From Tetragonia tetragonoides (lineage: Eukaryota; Streptophyta; Magnoliopsida; Caryophyllales; Aizoaceae), in NCBI GenBank assembly GCA_038025085.1, contig CM076145.1, positions 12,993,000 to 13,056,999 on the forward strand: a stretch of DNA of 64,000 nucleotides, in the 5' to 3' direction. Made by a program: the position numbers and the translations under genes. Below the pieces are notes generated by a model, which saw only the letters and a program-made list of their open reading frames with translations, was not told the origin of the DNA and did no database searches. Shown here in pieces: positions 21,901 through 33,269 of the stretch. Every line of letters starts with the position of its first letter. The first letter of the stretch is position 1.

Positions 21901-23195
21901 AGACGCCAAAGAAAGGACTTGAAAACAAAGACTCATGATTTTTAGAAGACCCTTGATAGCTCCTAAGGTGAATGAATCTAAGGACGTCTATATGAACTCG
22001 AATGCATGATGATGACAATGCAATGACAGAGTTTCGACAATAATATGCAAGATGCATCGCGGACTGACCTTGACATGTATGACAATGAATTGTCGCAAAA
22101 TGACACTCGAAGACTTATGATCGACTCGTCTAGACTTCTAGTGCATGAGAGGTAGTGAACAAATGGAGACATTGATGAATGCAAGACTTGGACTTTTGTG
22201 CAAATGCAGATGCAAAATGACGACAATGTATGCATGACAATTATTTATCAATTCTTGCATGGAGCGTCAAATACATATACTGCAATGCAATGCAAAGCAA
22301 AGAAATGGAAAAGAAGAAAGTAAAAATCTAAGCCTAAATGCTCGAATATTTCCCCTCATATCAAAGGAAAAATGAAGTCGATGAACGAAAATGAGAAAAA
22401 TAGAGAAAGACATACTATCCTATTTTTTAAAATTTTTCTAAACTCAAAGAAAATGGAAAATGGGATAAATAAATGAAAAAGAATTTCGGCATTTTTTTTC
22501 CGAAATAGTTTTTTTCGATGCCCTTTTTCACGCAATTTTTGTTTTTTTTTCGCTTTTCTTCTTCTTTATTTTTGACGAATCTGGATTACATCAAAACAAA
22601 AAAAAGAAAAAAAAAATAAAAAGTGGGAGAGGGGAATTGGAGAGACTAACTCTTTTTTTTTTTTGCTAAAAGGTCCTAGAAAATTGTTCATGACTTCGAT
22701 GCTATATGAAAATATATCATCGGGGAAAATGACGACTGTTCATTGAATGGAACTCTCGCACCGTCTTTGGGCATTAGGGACTAGCTAAAAATAAAAGAAA
22801 AAGGACTCCTAGCACGTAAGTACATGTTGGCACATAGTGACGGCATTCATGCATTCAGGCAAGCATTATAACGACAGAGTTATAGACAAACATGTGATCA
22901 GACGGGCATTACAACGACATATGCACAACAAGCTAGCGAATGCACGAATGTGGGCTAGAGGCTTTTGGCTCATGTGAGGTTACCACGACACATTACAATT
23001 TCCGTTCGGCGGATGGTCGACACATCAATTGTAATTTGTTCTCACCAACAAGAGTCGATGAGTCTTGGGTGAGGAAGCGCCGGTTTGCACGATAGGACAA
23101 CTGTATATTCCTTTAGATATACGGGTTGTCTACGAGTTACGACACAAACTTCCTCGAGGGTCGATAAGGGTCAAAAGGTTGTGCCAAAGGACAAG
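21901..23195 (-). mobile_element. 5' leader of element C, AT-rich, no gene
   Basis: No protein is supported. The segment 22300-23110 aligns by eye with 30540-31315 of element D: shared AAATATTTCCC, TCGTTCTTTGACATT-like stretches, GGCGGATGGTCGA and GGTGAGGAAGCG motifs in the same order. It is therefore the leader of the same wider family. The 21960-22260 part is rich in ATGACAATGCAATGC-like short words. Confidence 0.5.
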
Positions 23196-23872
23196 AGAAA
23201 TAAAGGTTATGGTTAGCAGGATAGAACACCGCTCGTAGATGGTCTAAACGTCTTCTGGGGACCTGTATTCAGAGTGAATGAAAAAGATAGTAATACTTTG
23301 AGAATGATCAACGTGGAGTGCTTCGACAAACAGTGATTAAACACCGCCCGGCGGGTGTCGAGATTCCGTCCCTGTATGAGAAACAAAAAAGTCAATGAGA
23401 TAGCGCGATTAAAAATATCGGCCGTAGAAATGGTTAGTAACATGAGAGCGAATAGTATAAATGCTTTATTCTGAGCAAACAGTGACTAAGCACCACTCGG
23501 CGGGTGTCGAGATTCCATCCCTGCACAAGAAACGAAAAGGTCGACGAGACAGCGCTATCAAAATGACGGCTGTAAAATGGTTAAAACATATGAACAGTTT
23601 AAATGCAATAGCTTAAGCAATCATTGACTGAAACATATAAAAAATAATGGACAGTATAACCGCAACAATTTAAGCAATCATTGACTGACACATAATAAGT
23701 AACCTCGTAGAAGGACAGTTTAACCGCAATAGCTTAAGCAATCATTGACTGACGCAAAATTTGTGACCTCGCAGAAGGACAGTTTAACCGCAATAGGTTT
23801 AGGGACCATTTACTGACCCCAAAATTTGTGACCTCATAGAAGGAGAGTTTAACCGCAATAGCTTAAGCGACC
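23196..23872 (-). repeat. Misplaced second copy of the 3' non-coding repeats
   Basis: This segment repeats 17815-18565 in direct orientation: GGTTATGGTTAGCA..GATAGAACACCG, the ~165-bp units and the 65-bp units. In a normal element it would lie only beside the 3' LTR. Here it abuts the truncated 5' LTR at about 23868-23872, where GACC is common to both parents. Recombination or microhomology-mediated joining between two element copies would explain it. Confidence 0.75.
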
Positions 23873-24390
23873 GTGTGTTTTGAACTGAGAGAGGAGGGTC
23901 GTATTTATAGGCGTAGGAAGTCAGCCTGGACGGCCGAAAAGGAGCCGAAAATCGGATTTGGGCTGAAAAAATAGTCGGGCTTGAAGCCGAGTCAGGGTCG
24001 CTAGCTGCCTTGGTCAGCGCCGCTAGCGGCCCTGGATTTTCATCCAAGGCCGCTGACGGCTATCAGCTGCCAGCTGGATGTAGTCATAATGATGACATCC
24101 AGTCTATTTTATTTTTCTGGAGGAATTTTAGTGTTCCAAAAAATATGAAAAGACGGTTCTAGCCCCGGTTCACAACTTGGCGACCGGGAGTCGGAAAAAG
24201 GCATGAGAGGTGTCGTTGGAAAGTTCTTGACTGGAGATTTTGAATGAGACTAGAATAAAGGAGTTATTGAGGAAAAACCTAAGACCTTATCTTAACTATT
24301 AAAGCAAAATTAGCGTTCAAGTTTACAAATTACTCCTTTCATCATCGGACTTTTGCGGAGAAATCTGAAGGCGCTTTTTTGGCGTCTACA
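23869..24390 (-). mobile_element. Truncated 5' LTR of element C
   Basis: It begins TGTAGACGCCAAAAAAGCGC at 24390 on the minus strand. U3 is kept, with the inverted TGACG palindrome (about 24075-24100), the GC palindrome at 24019-24030 and TATAAATA at 23902-23909. It stops about 30 bp beyond the TATA box, so roughly the last 800 bp of LTR, including R and U5, are missing. The outer end and target duplication are intact. Confidence 0.8.
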
Positions 24391-25408
24391 GTAGGCATAT
24401 ATGTTTTTTTTTCTTTGCATATGCATACTTTGTACGAGAGTTGTATCTGACAGTTCCTGCTTGTATGGCAGTTGTGGTTCTTTGAGTATTTTCCAGCTTT
24501 TGGTCCTCACTGTCCTTGTTTGAGGATATTCCCACTAGGTTCATGGTGAGTCGGTAGGGATAACCACCCTTTTTCTTCTTTGGATGATTTTTGGGCTACC
24601 TTCGAGAGGCATGCTGCGTCTGAGGTATGTTGCCTTCTACTTGCTTATGTATAAAATTTTTTTGGTTCATTTGATGTGAATGAACTTTGCTCTTGTAATC
24701 TGCAGGTGTCAAGGCTCGCTTTTGACGGTATTCCTGGGATTCCGGCCCATATTACCACTGAGTCTTTCAAAGTATCTTCTTTGCGTGTGGTGTTTGAGGG
24801 GCCATTTGGCTTTGTGTGGTACCTGGGGGACCGCTTGACTCAACTGGTCTATCCGGGTTTGGGTGGTCATTTGGTTCCGGAAGACTCCCCTATGACCATG
24901 TTCTACCTGCGAAGTCTGAGCCTAGATGATTTGGGGGTCGTGACTCGTGGAGCGGCGGCCATGCATTGTGTTGAGCCGGAGGTTGCTGGCTTGGACCGTA
25001 CGGCTGTGTATCTGGCCTATTGCATGGGTCATCTGATGCCAAACCTTACTTCTGAGGTAAGATCTTTATTTGTGCCTTTCAGCTATATGTGTAATATACT
25101 GACTTTTGTGTCTTGTAGGTGGATCGTTTTGTTCCTCAGGGTTCCAGGAGGTCCCATTCTAGAGTGTCTTGTGGCCAGCCCCCAAGTGTGACCTTTCCGA
25201 GTAATGAGGCGAGGTACATTGGTGAGAGTGGGGGCCGTATAGTAGAGGAGTTTCCTCTACATATTGCTGACGGAGAGGCTGTGGAGGGCCTACCTTTGCC
25301 TGATGGTTGTGCGGGGGTAAGTTTTTATCCCTTCTTGGTTTTTTTTTGTGTTCCTTTCGAATGTTGATTCTATCTTTTGTTCCCTCTTCTAGCTCAATCG
25401 GGAGCAGA
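24391..25408 (+). pseudogene. PMD pseudogene copy 2, 3' part (exons 3-6)
   Basis: The gene continues after element C. Exon 3 is ~24454-24624 (VWQLWFFEYFPAFGPHCP), exon 4 is 24706-25056 (SRLAFDGIPGIPAHITTESF and LVYPGLGGHLVPEDSPMTMF), and exon 5 is 25119-25316 (RYIGESGGRIVEEFPLHIAD). Exon 6 starts at 25393 (LNREQ). All introns are GT-AG. Exon 3 has a TGA after PLGSW. Homology to copy 1 ends about 16 bp into exon 6 at 25408, where LTR-like sequence begins, so the C-terminal Ser/Pro-rich part is missing. Exon positions match copy 1 one for one. Confidence 0.8.
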
Positions 25409-25680
25409 TTTTTGGGTTTCAACCGAGCGAAACGGACCAAACGGGCGGGCAAGAAGAAAAGGAAATGTCGACTGGGCCAAGGTCAAGGCCGCTAGCGGCG
25501 CTGGTCACAGCCGCTAGCAGCGCTGGCCAGAGCCGCTGACGGCTCTGGCTTTGGGCCTTTTTCATGGATTTTTCACTCCTTCTGACCCGGTTCTTTGCCT
25601 ATAAATAGGATTTACGGGTTGTCTAATGTCATATCTCCTTTCCTGACTTTAGCTCTCTCAAATTTCTCAAAACTTCTACC
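25409..25680 (+). promoter_or_regulatory. LTR-like promoter ahead of the DUF7745-like gene
   Basis: It replaces the end of PMD copy 2. It contains the palindrome GCCGCTAGCGGC (25488-25499), two related GC repeats (GCCGCTAGCAGCGCTGG and GCCGCTGACGGCTCTGG), TATAAATA at 25600-25607 and a pyrimidine-rich leader before ATG 25681. The arrangement copies the U3 of the A and C LTRs. It is probably a promoter facing right, antisense to the neighbouring gypsy pol. Confidence 0.6.
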
Positions 25681-26980
25681 ATGGTGAAAGCCTTTGAAAA
25701 TCTGTTCGATGCCTGGTGTAAAAATCTGACCATAGAAGATAAACTACAACTGGCTCCGTACCATATCTCAACCTTATTGGCTTTAAGACCCACCAAAATC
25801 TTGTGGCCGCTTCTTCGATCTGCTTTGAACTAGTGGGACCCAGAGTTGCACATCTTCTGTTTCAGTAACTCTGAATTATGCCCTCTAGTTGAAGAATTTG
25901 TTGCTATTACTAATATGTCTGATGTTCTTCCCCCTGTTGTGCCTTATTTTGGGGATGGTTTTAATAATCAGTACAGGAAATCTCTAGGCTTGTGATCTGC
26001 AGAAGCCAAAAGCATGGTTCTCGGTGTCGATGTGGACTTAGTTCACATTTGTGAAAAGTTTGCTCCTTCTTCTGAACAGGATGCAATATTTAGGCGTTGC
26101 CGCCGACAGGCTTTTGTACTTTGCCTGTTGAATCGCCTATTGTTTGCTAATGCAGAGTCCTCCAACCTGGGTAGAGCCTCGTTGCTGCGAGTGGTGAATC
26201 AAATGGATGAAGGGAATTCTCCTTTGCATCTGGTTATAGGAGAAACTTTTTAGGGCTTGACAGGTTGAAAATTTCGCCTCATGAAGCCTTTTTTGGCAGC
26301 CCCATGCTGCTTCAAATTTGGTTATGCGAGCATCTAAGGCTGATAGAATTTCCAGAGAAGATGATAGCTCGTACCTCTCCAGCCCGGAAAAAGAAGCCTT
26401 ATACTGTTGCTAGCTTGTTGGTTAGAAAAAGGCTATATGATGAAAAGACCCTTGCTGAATGGGACGCCTTTTTCCATGTCGGACTTGCTATTCGTGGGCA
26501 TCTGACTTGGTGGGGTTAACCTCTTTGGTGGCTTGTTGCAAATTTATTCCTCACACTACTATAGTGGGTCTGTATAGGAGTACTTGCTTTTTTCCTTTTA
26601 GGGTCATGAGACAATATGGGTTAACGCAAGTTATCCCTCGTCAGGAGACTACGAGACAACCTACCTTGGGTTTGACCACTGAATTTGCAAAGGATTTGGG
26701 AAAATACTGGCATGGTAGGGATCGGTGGACAGTACCTCGGGTGATTGCCCCAACTCAAGTTTCCGAGACCTATTTGAATTCGCTTTCCTGTAGTGATGGA
26801 GAAGCGAGACGAGCCCTTCGTCTTGAGGAGTGGGACCAACTAGTACCTAGATATGACTCAAGAATAGGAAGCAAGAAAAGGAAGGAAGGGCCTTATGAGG
26901 AAGGCTATCACGTAATGAAAAGAGGCAAGCCCCCAGCTCAAGGAAAAGATCATAAATCGTCCTCAAGCCAAGGTCCTTGA
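25681..26980 (+). pseudogene. DUF7745-like (plant mobile-type) pseudogene
   Basis: The start is MVKAFENLFDAWCKN. Then come WDPELHIFCF and SNSELCPLVEEFVAI, a DLVHICEKF block, AFVLCLLNRLLFANAE, LHLVIGETF, and later TTIVGLYRSTCFFPFRVMRQ with IPRQETTRQPTL. The order and spacing resemble the DUF7745 family, common in plant genomes and often carried by gypsy elements. It ends in a basic Lys-rich tail. Stops lie near 25831, 25993 and 26251, and there are frame changes near 26265 and 26500. Function is unknown for the family. It lies antisense to element D's pol and directly after an LTR-like promoter. Confidence 0.65.
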
Positions 26981-27342
26981 AAAGAAGAACTCTTCAACGA
27001 AGCTTTCTAAAGGGAAGAAGCATTAAAGTAGTTTTCTTTAGAAAGCAAGTGTAGTTTTAAAAAAAAGTACTAAGAATTTGTTTAGCTTAAACCCTCGTAG
27101 TTGCGCTTTTTTTTTTAGTAACCTTTAGAAATCTTTCAATTTATGCAATGTAAGCTTATTCATTCAGTTGGAATAAAGATTATCCTTTTTGAATGACTTG
27201 AATGAATTTTTCGGATTGATTTTGGCCGGGCCCCTTAAAAGGGTTACCTACGTATCCAGTGTGGAATAAGGCCAGCATAGTTCGTGCAATTTGTGTACGT
27301 CTCTTTTTTTTAAAAAATTCGGATTTATTTATTTTTTTTCAA
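26981..27342. other. Spacer between DUF7745-like gene and element D pol
   Basis: No gene. An AT-rich 3' flank of the DUF7745-like gene (AATAAAG near 27173) is followed by GGTTACCTACGTATCCAG (27243-27260). Elements D and C share this phrase, C having it near 20017. Confidence 0.5.
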
Positions 27343-28676
27343 ACGTAGCACTTCTTCAGTTGGTCCATGGTGGTGAGCTGACTGAACTCAATGCCATCAA
27401 TGTCCATAAGCCGGACTGCACTTCCTGAGAAGATGTCTTTGATGATGAACGGACCAGACCAATTTGGTCAAAATTTGCCTCTGGGGTCAGTAACTGGTGC
27501 ACGTAACTCCTTCCAAACCAAGTCTCCTTCTTTCAGGTTTCGAGGTCGGACCTTTTTGTTGAACGCTCTTGCCATGCGTTGTGGGTAGATGTGTGAATGG
27601 TCTAGAACCCGTAGGCGTCTTTCATCTGTGAACATGAGTTCCTCGTAACGGGCTTGCATCCATTGGGTTTCTGAAATTTCACCCTCTAAGGCTATGTGCA
27701 TGGAGGGTAGCTAGACTTCTATGGGTAGCACAACATCCATCCCATAGACTAGGGAATAAGGTGTTGCTCCTGTGGATAGTCTTATGGACGTTCTGTATCC
27801 CCAAATGGCGAATTGGAGTTTTATGGGCCAATCTTTGTATTTTTCTATCATTGTTTCGATGATAGTTTTGAGGTTTTTGTTGGCGGCTTCTAATGCGCCG
27901 TTGGTCCGGGGACTGTAGGGGGATGATTTGTGGTGCTTGATTTTGTAGTCCTTTAGTTGGGTGGTTGTTTCGGCTTTGAGATAGGATCCATGGTCCCTAA
28001 TAATTTCATGCGGAATGCCGTATCGGTAGATGATGTTGTTCCTTATGAATTTGGACACTTGCTTGGATGTGAGGATGTCATAGGACTGTGCTTCGACCCA
28101 TTTGCTGAAACAGTCTATGGGTACTAGGATATATTCATGTCCTCCAGAGCCCTTCGGGGTGATCTTACCAATGCAATGATATCTATTCCCCATGCAAAAA
28201 ATGGCCAAGGCGATGTGAAGTTATGGAGCATTGAGAATGGCATATGCTTTAGGTTGGCATATATTTGGCACTTCTTGCATTTCTTGACATAGTCGTAACA
28301 GTCTCTTTCCATGGTGGTCCAGTAGTATCCCAAATGTAGGACCTTTCTAAAGAGCATTCGACCATTCATGTGTGGTCTGCACACCCTGTTGTGTACCTCA
28401 TCCATGATCTCTGCGGCTTCTTCGCCGTTTACACATCTGAGGTTGACTCCATTGTGACACTTTTTGTATAGAACCCCCTTGTATTCTATGTATTGCACCG
28501 CTAAGAGACGGATGGCCCGTTGAGCTCTTTGGTGCGTCTGGAGGGTAGGTACCTTTGGTGATGTAGTTGAATACATCTTGATACCAAGGATCTTCTTCGA
28601 TCGGAGCCAGGATTAGACTTGTGTCGAGGTTGTTGCAAAAGGCTGACTCGTTTCTTCTTTCTATGTGGAGTGGCAT
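27343..28676 (-). pseudogene. Element D integrase remnant (Ty3/gypsy)
   Basis: On the minus strand, the HHCC zinc region is at about 28440-28270 (EVHNRVCRPHMNG, then CKKCQIYANLKH). It is followed by the DDE core: WGIDII, PIDCFSKWVEAQSYD, IIRDHGSYLKAE and NGALEAANKNLK, giving D, D and E. Then come ATPYSLVYGMDVVLPIEV and a C-terminal part, RPRNLKEGDLVWKE. A frameshift separates the zinc region from the core near 28160, and a stop follows IEV near 27711. The usual DNG is DHG here. The protein would join cDNA to the genome, but it is not whole. It starts just after the point where RNase H should end (MPLHIERRNESAFC). Confidence 0.8.
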
Positions 28677-29040
28677 TGTTGAGGGAGTTCAGCTGCTTGA
28701 ATTCCTGTATAAGAAATAATTTGCATTCTTGCTTTCCGAAGTTTAGTTACATTGCTTAAATTGATTAGTTAATGATTCGTGCAACTTTGAGTTCACTGGA
28801 TTTATCAATAGCTACACAAAGGAAGAAATGAGCAGGAGGAATTTTTATTGATTTGCAAAATGATAAGCACACATGAATTTAGCGAAGAGGGTTTCTAATT
28901 CCCGTAAAAAAAAAAAAAACTAGACTTCGAAAAAAAAAGCAAAAAGGGGAACACTCCTTGTTCAAGACTTAACCTATTGATTTAGCTATGATCCTAACTC
29001 GACAAAACTTGGGGACTCAGACTCAATTCCTCTAGCTCTT
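28677..29040. other. Deletion scar where protease-RT-RNase H should be
   Basis: About 360 bp of T-rich DNA replaces some 1.5-2 kb of expected coding sequence between the Gag zinc knuckle and the integrase. I see no RT motif on either strand. Element D therefore lost its polymerase by internal deletion. Confidence 0.6.
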
Positions 29041-30490
29041 GCTTGTAGCCAGCTAAATCCAAGCTCCATCATCGACATCGCCATCCCTCAGTGGTGGTGG
29101 AACTTCTCCTCTGTCAATGACCCCCTGGATGTCGTCTTTTAGGCGAAGACATTCATCTGTATGGTGTCCAAATATTCGGTGATACTTGCAATAAGGACCA
29201 TTTTCTTCCTGTGCAACTTTGGCATCTTCCAGAAGGATGTAAGGTTGAATGTCATCTCTCCATACCAAGGTGTTCATGACAGCTTCCATTGGTGCAAAGA
29301 GAGGGGTGTACCATTCCTGACTATGAGGACCCCAGTTGACTGTCCAAGTATATGGCGGCAAGCACATTGTTCCTTGGTCGATGAAGCGTCAGACTAGTCC
29401 CTTAAATCGCCTGCACTGATTGATGTGGTGTCCTTCAGCTGCGCAGTAGATGTAGCTTAGAAATGGATTTCCGTCTTTCGGGAGAAGCTTTGACGTGGGA
29501 GTCCTTGGACGGACGTATCCATTCTTGGCCATTTTGTGGTAGAGGAGGTCCTGACACCACCATGTTTCTTCTTTAACTAAGATGAATGTGTTCCGGCGCT
29601 TGGAGGTGCGTTCTTCTAGGATGTCAACCTTTTCTTTTATTTCTTGAATCCCCTTGATTATGCGGCCCAGACTTTCCTGTATTTGATCTCTATCGTCTTT
29701 CGTCTTGCCTTTTCCCAGATCTACTCCTTTTCATAAGATTTTTGCGAGATCAAAGCAATCTCCTCACCGTAAATGAGGTGATGAGAGTAATCTTTGGGAT
29801 CTTCTGTTGTGATATGGTTGATGGCACCCAGGAGGTTATCAGTACTTTCAGCTTCTTCAGTTTTAGGTCATGGTAGAGTGCCATTCTCTATTTTGTCTTG
29901 GATGACATGTTTAAGAGCCCCAACAGTTAATTGTGTCATGCCCTTTGCCTTGGTGATATTTGCAGTATTGGTTGGCATTCCAATTACGACTCTTAGCTTC
30001 TGGCTTTGGAGTCGGGCCTATAGGCTGCAGCATATCTTTGTTTACTAGCCTCTCAAAAGCTGTACTGAGAGTTATTCCCAATGAGGCAAATTCCCTCATT
30101 GGCTTGTTTCGGGGTGTGAGAAACTCTTTTGGCGAAACATTAAAGGAAGATTCACCACACTTGCGTTTCTTTTCTGCCTCTTGAAGAATCGGATTAGGCT
30201 TTCCCTGAGATATGGATTTCTGATTTTCAGATTAGGGGACAAACATTGGAGTGTCCCATAACCGTCTTGACTTAATGTTGGTAATGTCAGCTTCCAACCT
30301 GTCAACTCGATCTGTCATCTCGACAAGGTATTCTTGAACCGTTCTGATCATGGTGTAGTTGAGATGAATTGGATCGATGTCCTGTCGAAAGTCATGTTGA
30401 ACCTCTTTCATGTCTCTTCTTCCTAGGACACCTATCCTGAATAGGAAGAACGGAACAGTTAGTAACAAGAAAAGACCAGGAGATCTCACC
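29041..30490 (-). pseudogene. Gag remnant of element D (Tat-like)
   Basis: The N-terminal part at 30489-30232 includes VDRLEADITNIKSRRLWDTP. A knuckle-like segment, NQYCKYHQGKGHDTINC, is at about 29970-29920. A second, YCKYHRIFGHHTDECLRLKD, then IQGVIDRGEVPPP, is at about 29190-29070. Such C..H..GH..C motifs with a following helix are characteristic of Tat-lineage Gag. Several frame changes and stops lie between them. The central capsid portion is poorly preserved. Confidence 0.6.
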
Positions 30491-31323
30491 TAAGAAAATT
30501 GACGACCCACACATAGAAAACACATTGTCCTAAAAAAAGATCCTTAAGGCTAAATGCCCAAATATTTCCCTAATATCAAAGAAAAATAATGTCAAAGAAC
30601 GAAAATAAGAAAAAAAAGAAGAAAGACGGACTGTCCTATTTTTTTTTTAATTTTTCTAGACTCAAGGAAAATGGGATAAAATAAAACAATTTAGGACATT
30701 TTTTTATTTTTCCAGTGAAATATATATATATTTTTTTCGGCGTTCCTTTTTTTTTAAACGCCACTTTTGTTTTTTCTTTTGCTGTCTTTTTTTTTTTTTT
30801 TTTTTTGACCGAATCTGAATTACATCAAAAAAAAAATTTAAGAAATAGAAAATGGGAGAGGGGAAATTGGAGTGACTGACTCTTGTTTTTTTTTGCTAAA
30901 AAATCCTAGGAAATTGTTCATGACTTCGACAGAATATATCATTGGAAAATGACGAGTGTTCATTGAATGGAATTCTCGCATCATTTTTGGGCATTAGGAA
31001 CGAGATAAAAATAAAAGAAAAGACTCCTAGCACGTAAGTACATGTTGGCACATACTCACGACGTTCATGCATTTAGGCAGGCATTATAACGATGCAGTTA
31101 CAGACAAACATGTGATCAGACGGGCATTACAAAGACACATGCACAACAAGCAAGCGAATGTACGAATGTGGGCTAGAGGCTTTTGGCTCCTGTGAGATTA
31201 CCACGACAAATTATAATTTCCATTCGGCGGATGGTCGAAACATCAATAGTAATTCTTTTTCACCAACAAGAATCGATGAGTCGTGGGTGAGGAAGCGTCG
31301 TTTTGTACGATAGGAAACTACCA
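30491..31323 (-). mobile_element. 5' leader of element D, AT-rich, no gene
   Basis: Homologous in order and motif to 22300-23110 of element C. It contains a T-run at about 30788-30806 and homopurine/homopyrimidine stretches. The homology ends at about 31315 (GTACGATAGGA), where the Tat element begins. No LTR of D is visible on this side, so its 5' end is lost. Confidence 0.5.
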
Positions 31324-31361
31324 AACTGCTAACCGCGCCATATCCAACCAAAAAACAACCT

Positions 31362-33239
31362 ATGGTTCATATGGAAGCCATACCCAATCCAGAGGTGTCT
31401 CACGGGTCCGACCGAGATGAAAGTCATAGCCACGGAAACCCGAAAGTCCTCGTCACTAGGGGTGAACTGCAGCAGATCATGGGAGATCTGCAGAATACAA
31501 TGAAGGAAACCCTTAAATGTTTGGTAAAAGAAATGAGGCCTCCACGGAATCGGGAGAGAGGGGAGACTTCACGGGGAGGGAGCAAGGCTCCATCGGAGAC
31601 CAGGCACCCTCCTCCTCCTCCTTACCTAGAACCTTTTCCGTCTCTAACTACTCGATCTATGAGGGACAGCTGGTCCACTCGTAGTACCGGTGGATCTAGG
31701 GAACCAAGAACTACTCAAGGAAAACCCCCGAATCGCCCGACTAACTCGGATGATTTGTGGAAATTCCTAGAAAAGAAGAGAGAGGAGAAAGAAACTAGCA
31801 AATACGGTACCGATCTGAGAGGTATCATACAGAAAAGAGAAGACGCCCGACGGGCTGAAGAACAACAGCTCCAAGAGTTGTACCGACTTTATGAGAAAGA
31901 GAAACGAAAAGGATCGAGCCGCACTCAGGCTGATCTCCGCAACATCATCGAATACAGGGAGGCCGAACGCCAAGCTGAAGAACAGAAACTTAAGGAGCTA
32001 CACCTAAGGTATGAAGAAGAACGTAGACGGGATCAGGAGCTCCTTACAATGATTACTCCCCCTCGAGTTACGAATGTGCTCAAGCCATCGATTCTTCAGA
32101 TCCCAAGTCCTACAACTGTCGGGAATGTAGGGGTATCTAATACCTTGGCAAACCTGGGGAGTGAAACACCTGCGGTGGGATTGACCCCATTCACTGACGA
32201 AATTACGGCCGCTCCGATGCTATCGAAGCTAAAGCCGATGGCTGGCAAGTACGAGGTTCCTCAGAATCCACAAGATCATATCATGCCCTATAGGGCGACC
32301 ATGATGAACCAAACTCTGAGCGACGCAGCGTTATGTAGGAATTTTCAAATTACACTAAAGGGGCTTGCCATCCGATGGTACGCCGCGCTGGGTCCAAAGA
32401 GTATATACTCTTGGGCCCATATGGAAAAAAGTTTCAAGAATCAGTTTGCTGCACACCTCCAGCAAAGAAAAAGCACAGAACATCTCTACAAGCTCAAAAA
32501 AGACATGAAAGAGGGCTTGAAGGATTATCTCGCCCGATTCCATGCTGAGACCCTCGAAACAGACGACCTGGATGAAAGGCTTGCTAGCATGGCCTTTGTG
32601 TCAGGGTTAACGGAGGGATCACACTTCAAATTTCAGATCAATTTGAAACGAGAAGAAAAGTGGTATATGACCCTACTAGAAGTCCGACGGTTCACAGTGG
32701 CCTACGTCAACTCTCAGGAACAGTCCGGTTGATACAATTAGAACAACGGAAAGACAGACCCAAAGCCGAAGGTCAAATCGAGCAAAAGCGCCAAAACTGA
32801 TAAAGGCAAGCGACCAGCAGAGGCGCTCGCCGTATCCAGAGGACCTCCCAAGAAGAGCGATTGGAGGAAAACTGACCCCTCCGACGATCAGTGGCCATTC
32901 AGCCTAGATCAACAGACCATATATAACAAGATGGATCGAAAGCTGCTCGATGTTCCACCTCCTATTGTCAGGGACATCTCAGAAAGAAACCCGAAGCTCA
33001 GATGCGCATACCACGATGATGTGGGACACACGACCCAAGATTGTCAAAAGTTGGTCAAGAACCTCGATAAATTAGTCGAGGAGGGAACGTTGAAGCAGTT
33101 TTTGAAAAAGAAAAATGTTTACAAAAGGCCTAAAATGGCCGAAGTCGTTGAGGAAGAAGAATCCGAAGAAGATGACATGGCAAATGTTGTCAAAATGATT
33201 TACGGAGGCCATGGTGGTGGAAGCTCAACAAAGAAGTAA
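31362..33239 (+). pseudogene. Tat Gag
   Basis: One frame from MVHMEAIPNPEV to a stop at 33239, interrupted by TGA at 32730-32732 and TAG shortly after. Residues ~150-235 form a charged coiled coil with a duplicated unit: LRGIIQKREDARRAEEQQLQ, then LRNIIEYREAERQAEEQKLK. The Gag core follows (LKPMAGKYEVPQNPQDHI, IRWYAALGPKSIYSWAHMEK, LKDYLARFHAETLETDDLDE). The downstream segment has the Tat knuckle-like CAYHDDVGHTTQDCQKL and an acidic tail. Apart from the two close stops it is long and well preserved. It is the particle protein. Confidence 0.85.
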
Positions 33240-33269
33240 CGACATGACCATTATCGCAGTGCCGAGTAG

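Larger units (their letters stand above)
16310..24390 (-). mobile_element. LTR retroelement C, non-autonomous, inserted in PMD copy 2
   Basis: The 8081-bp unit lies on the minus strand, with terminal TG/CA and the 5-bp duplication GTAGG. Its 3' LTR (16310-17635) is full, while its 5' LTR (about 23869-24390) is truncated. It has a Gag remnant at about 20930-21900 and no protease, reverse transcriptase, RNase H or integrase that I can find. A second copy of the 3' non-coding region is misplaced next to the 5' LTR. It belongs to the family of element A and is related to element D through its leader (22300-23110 against 30540-31315). Confidence 0.85.
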
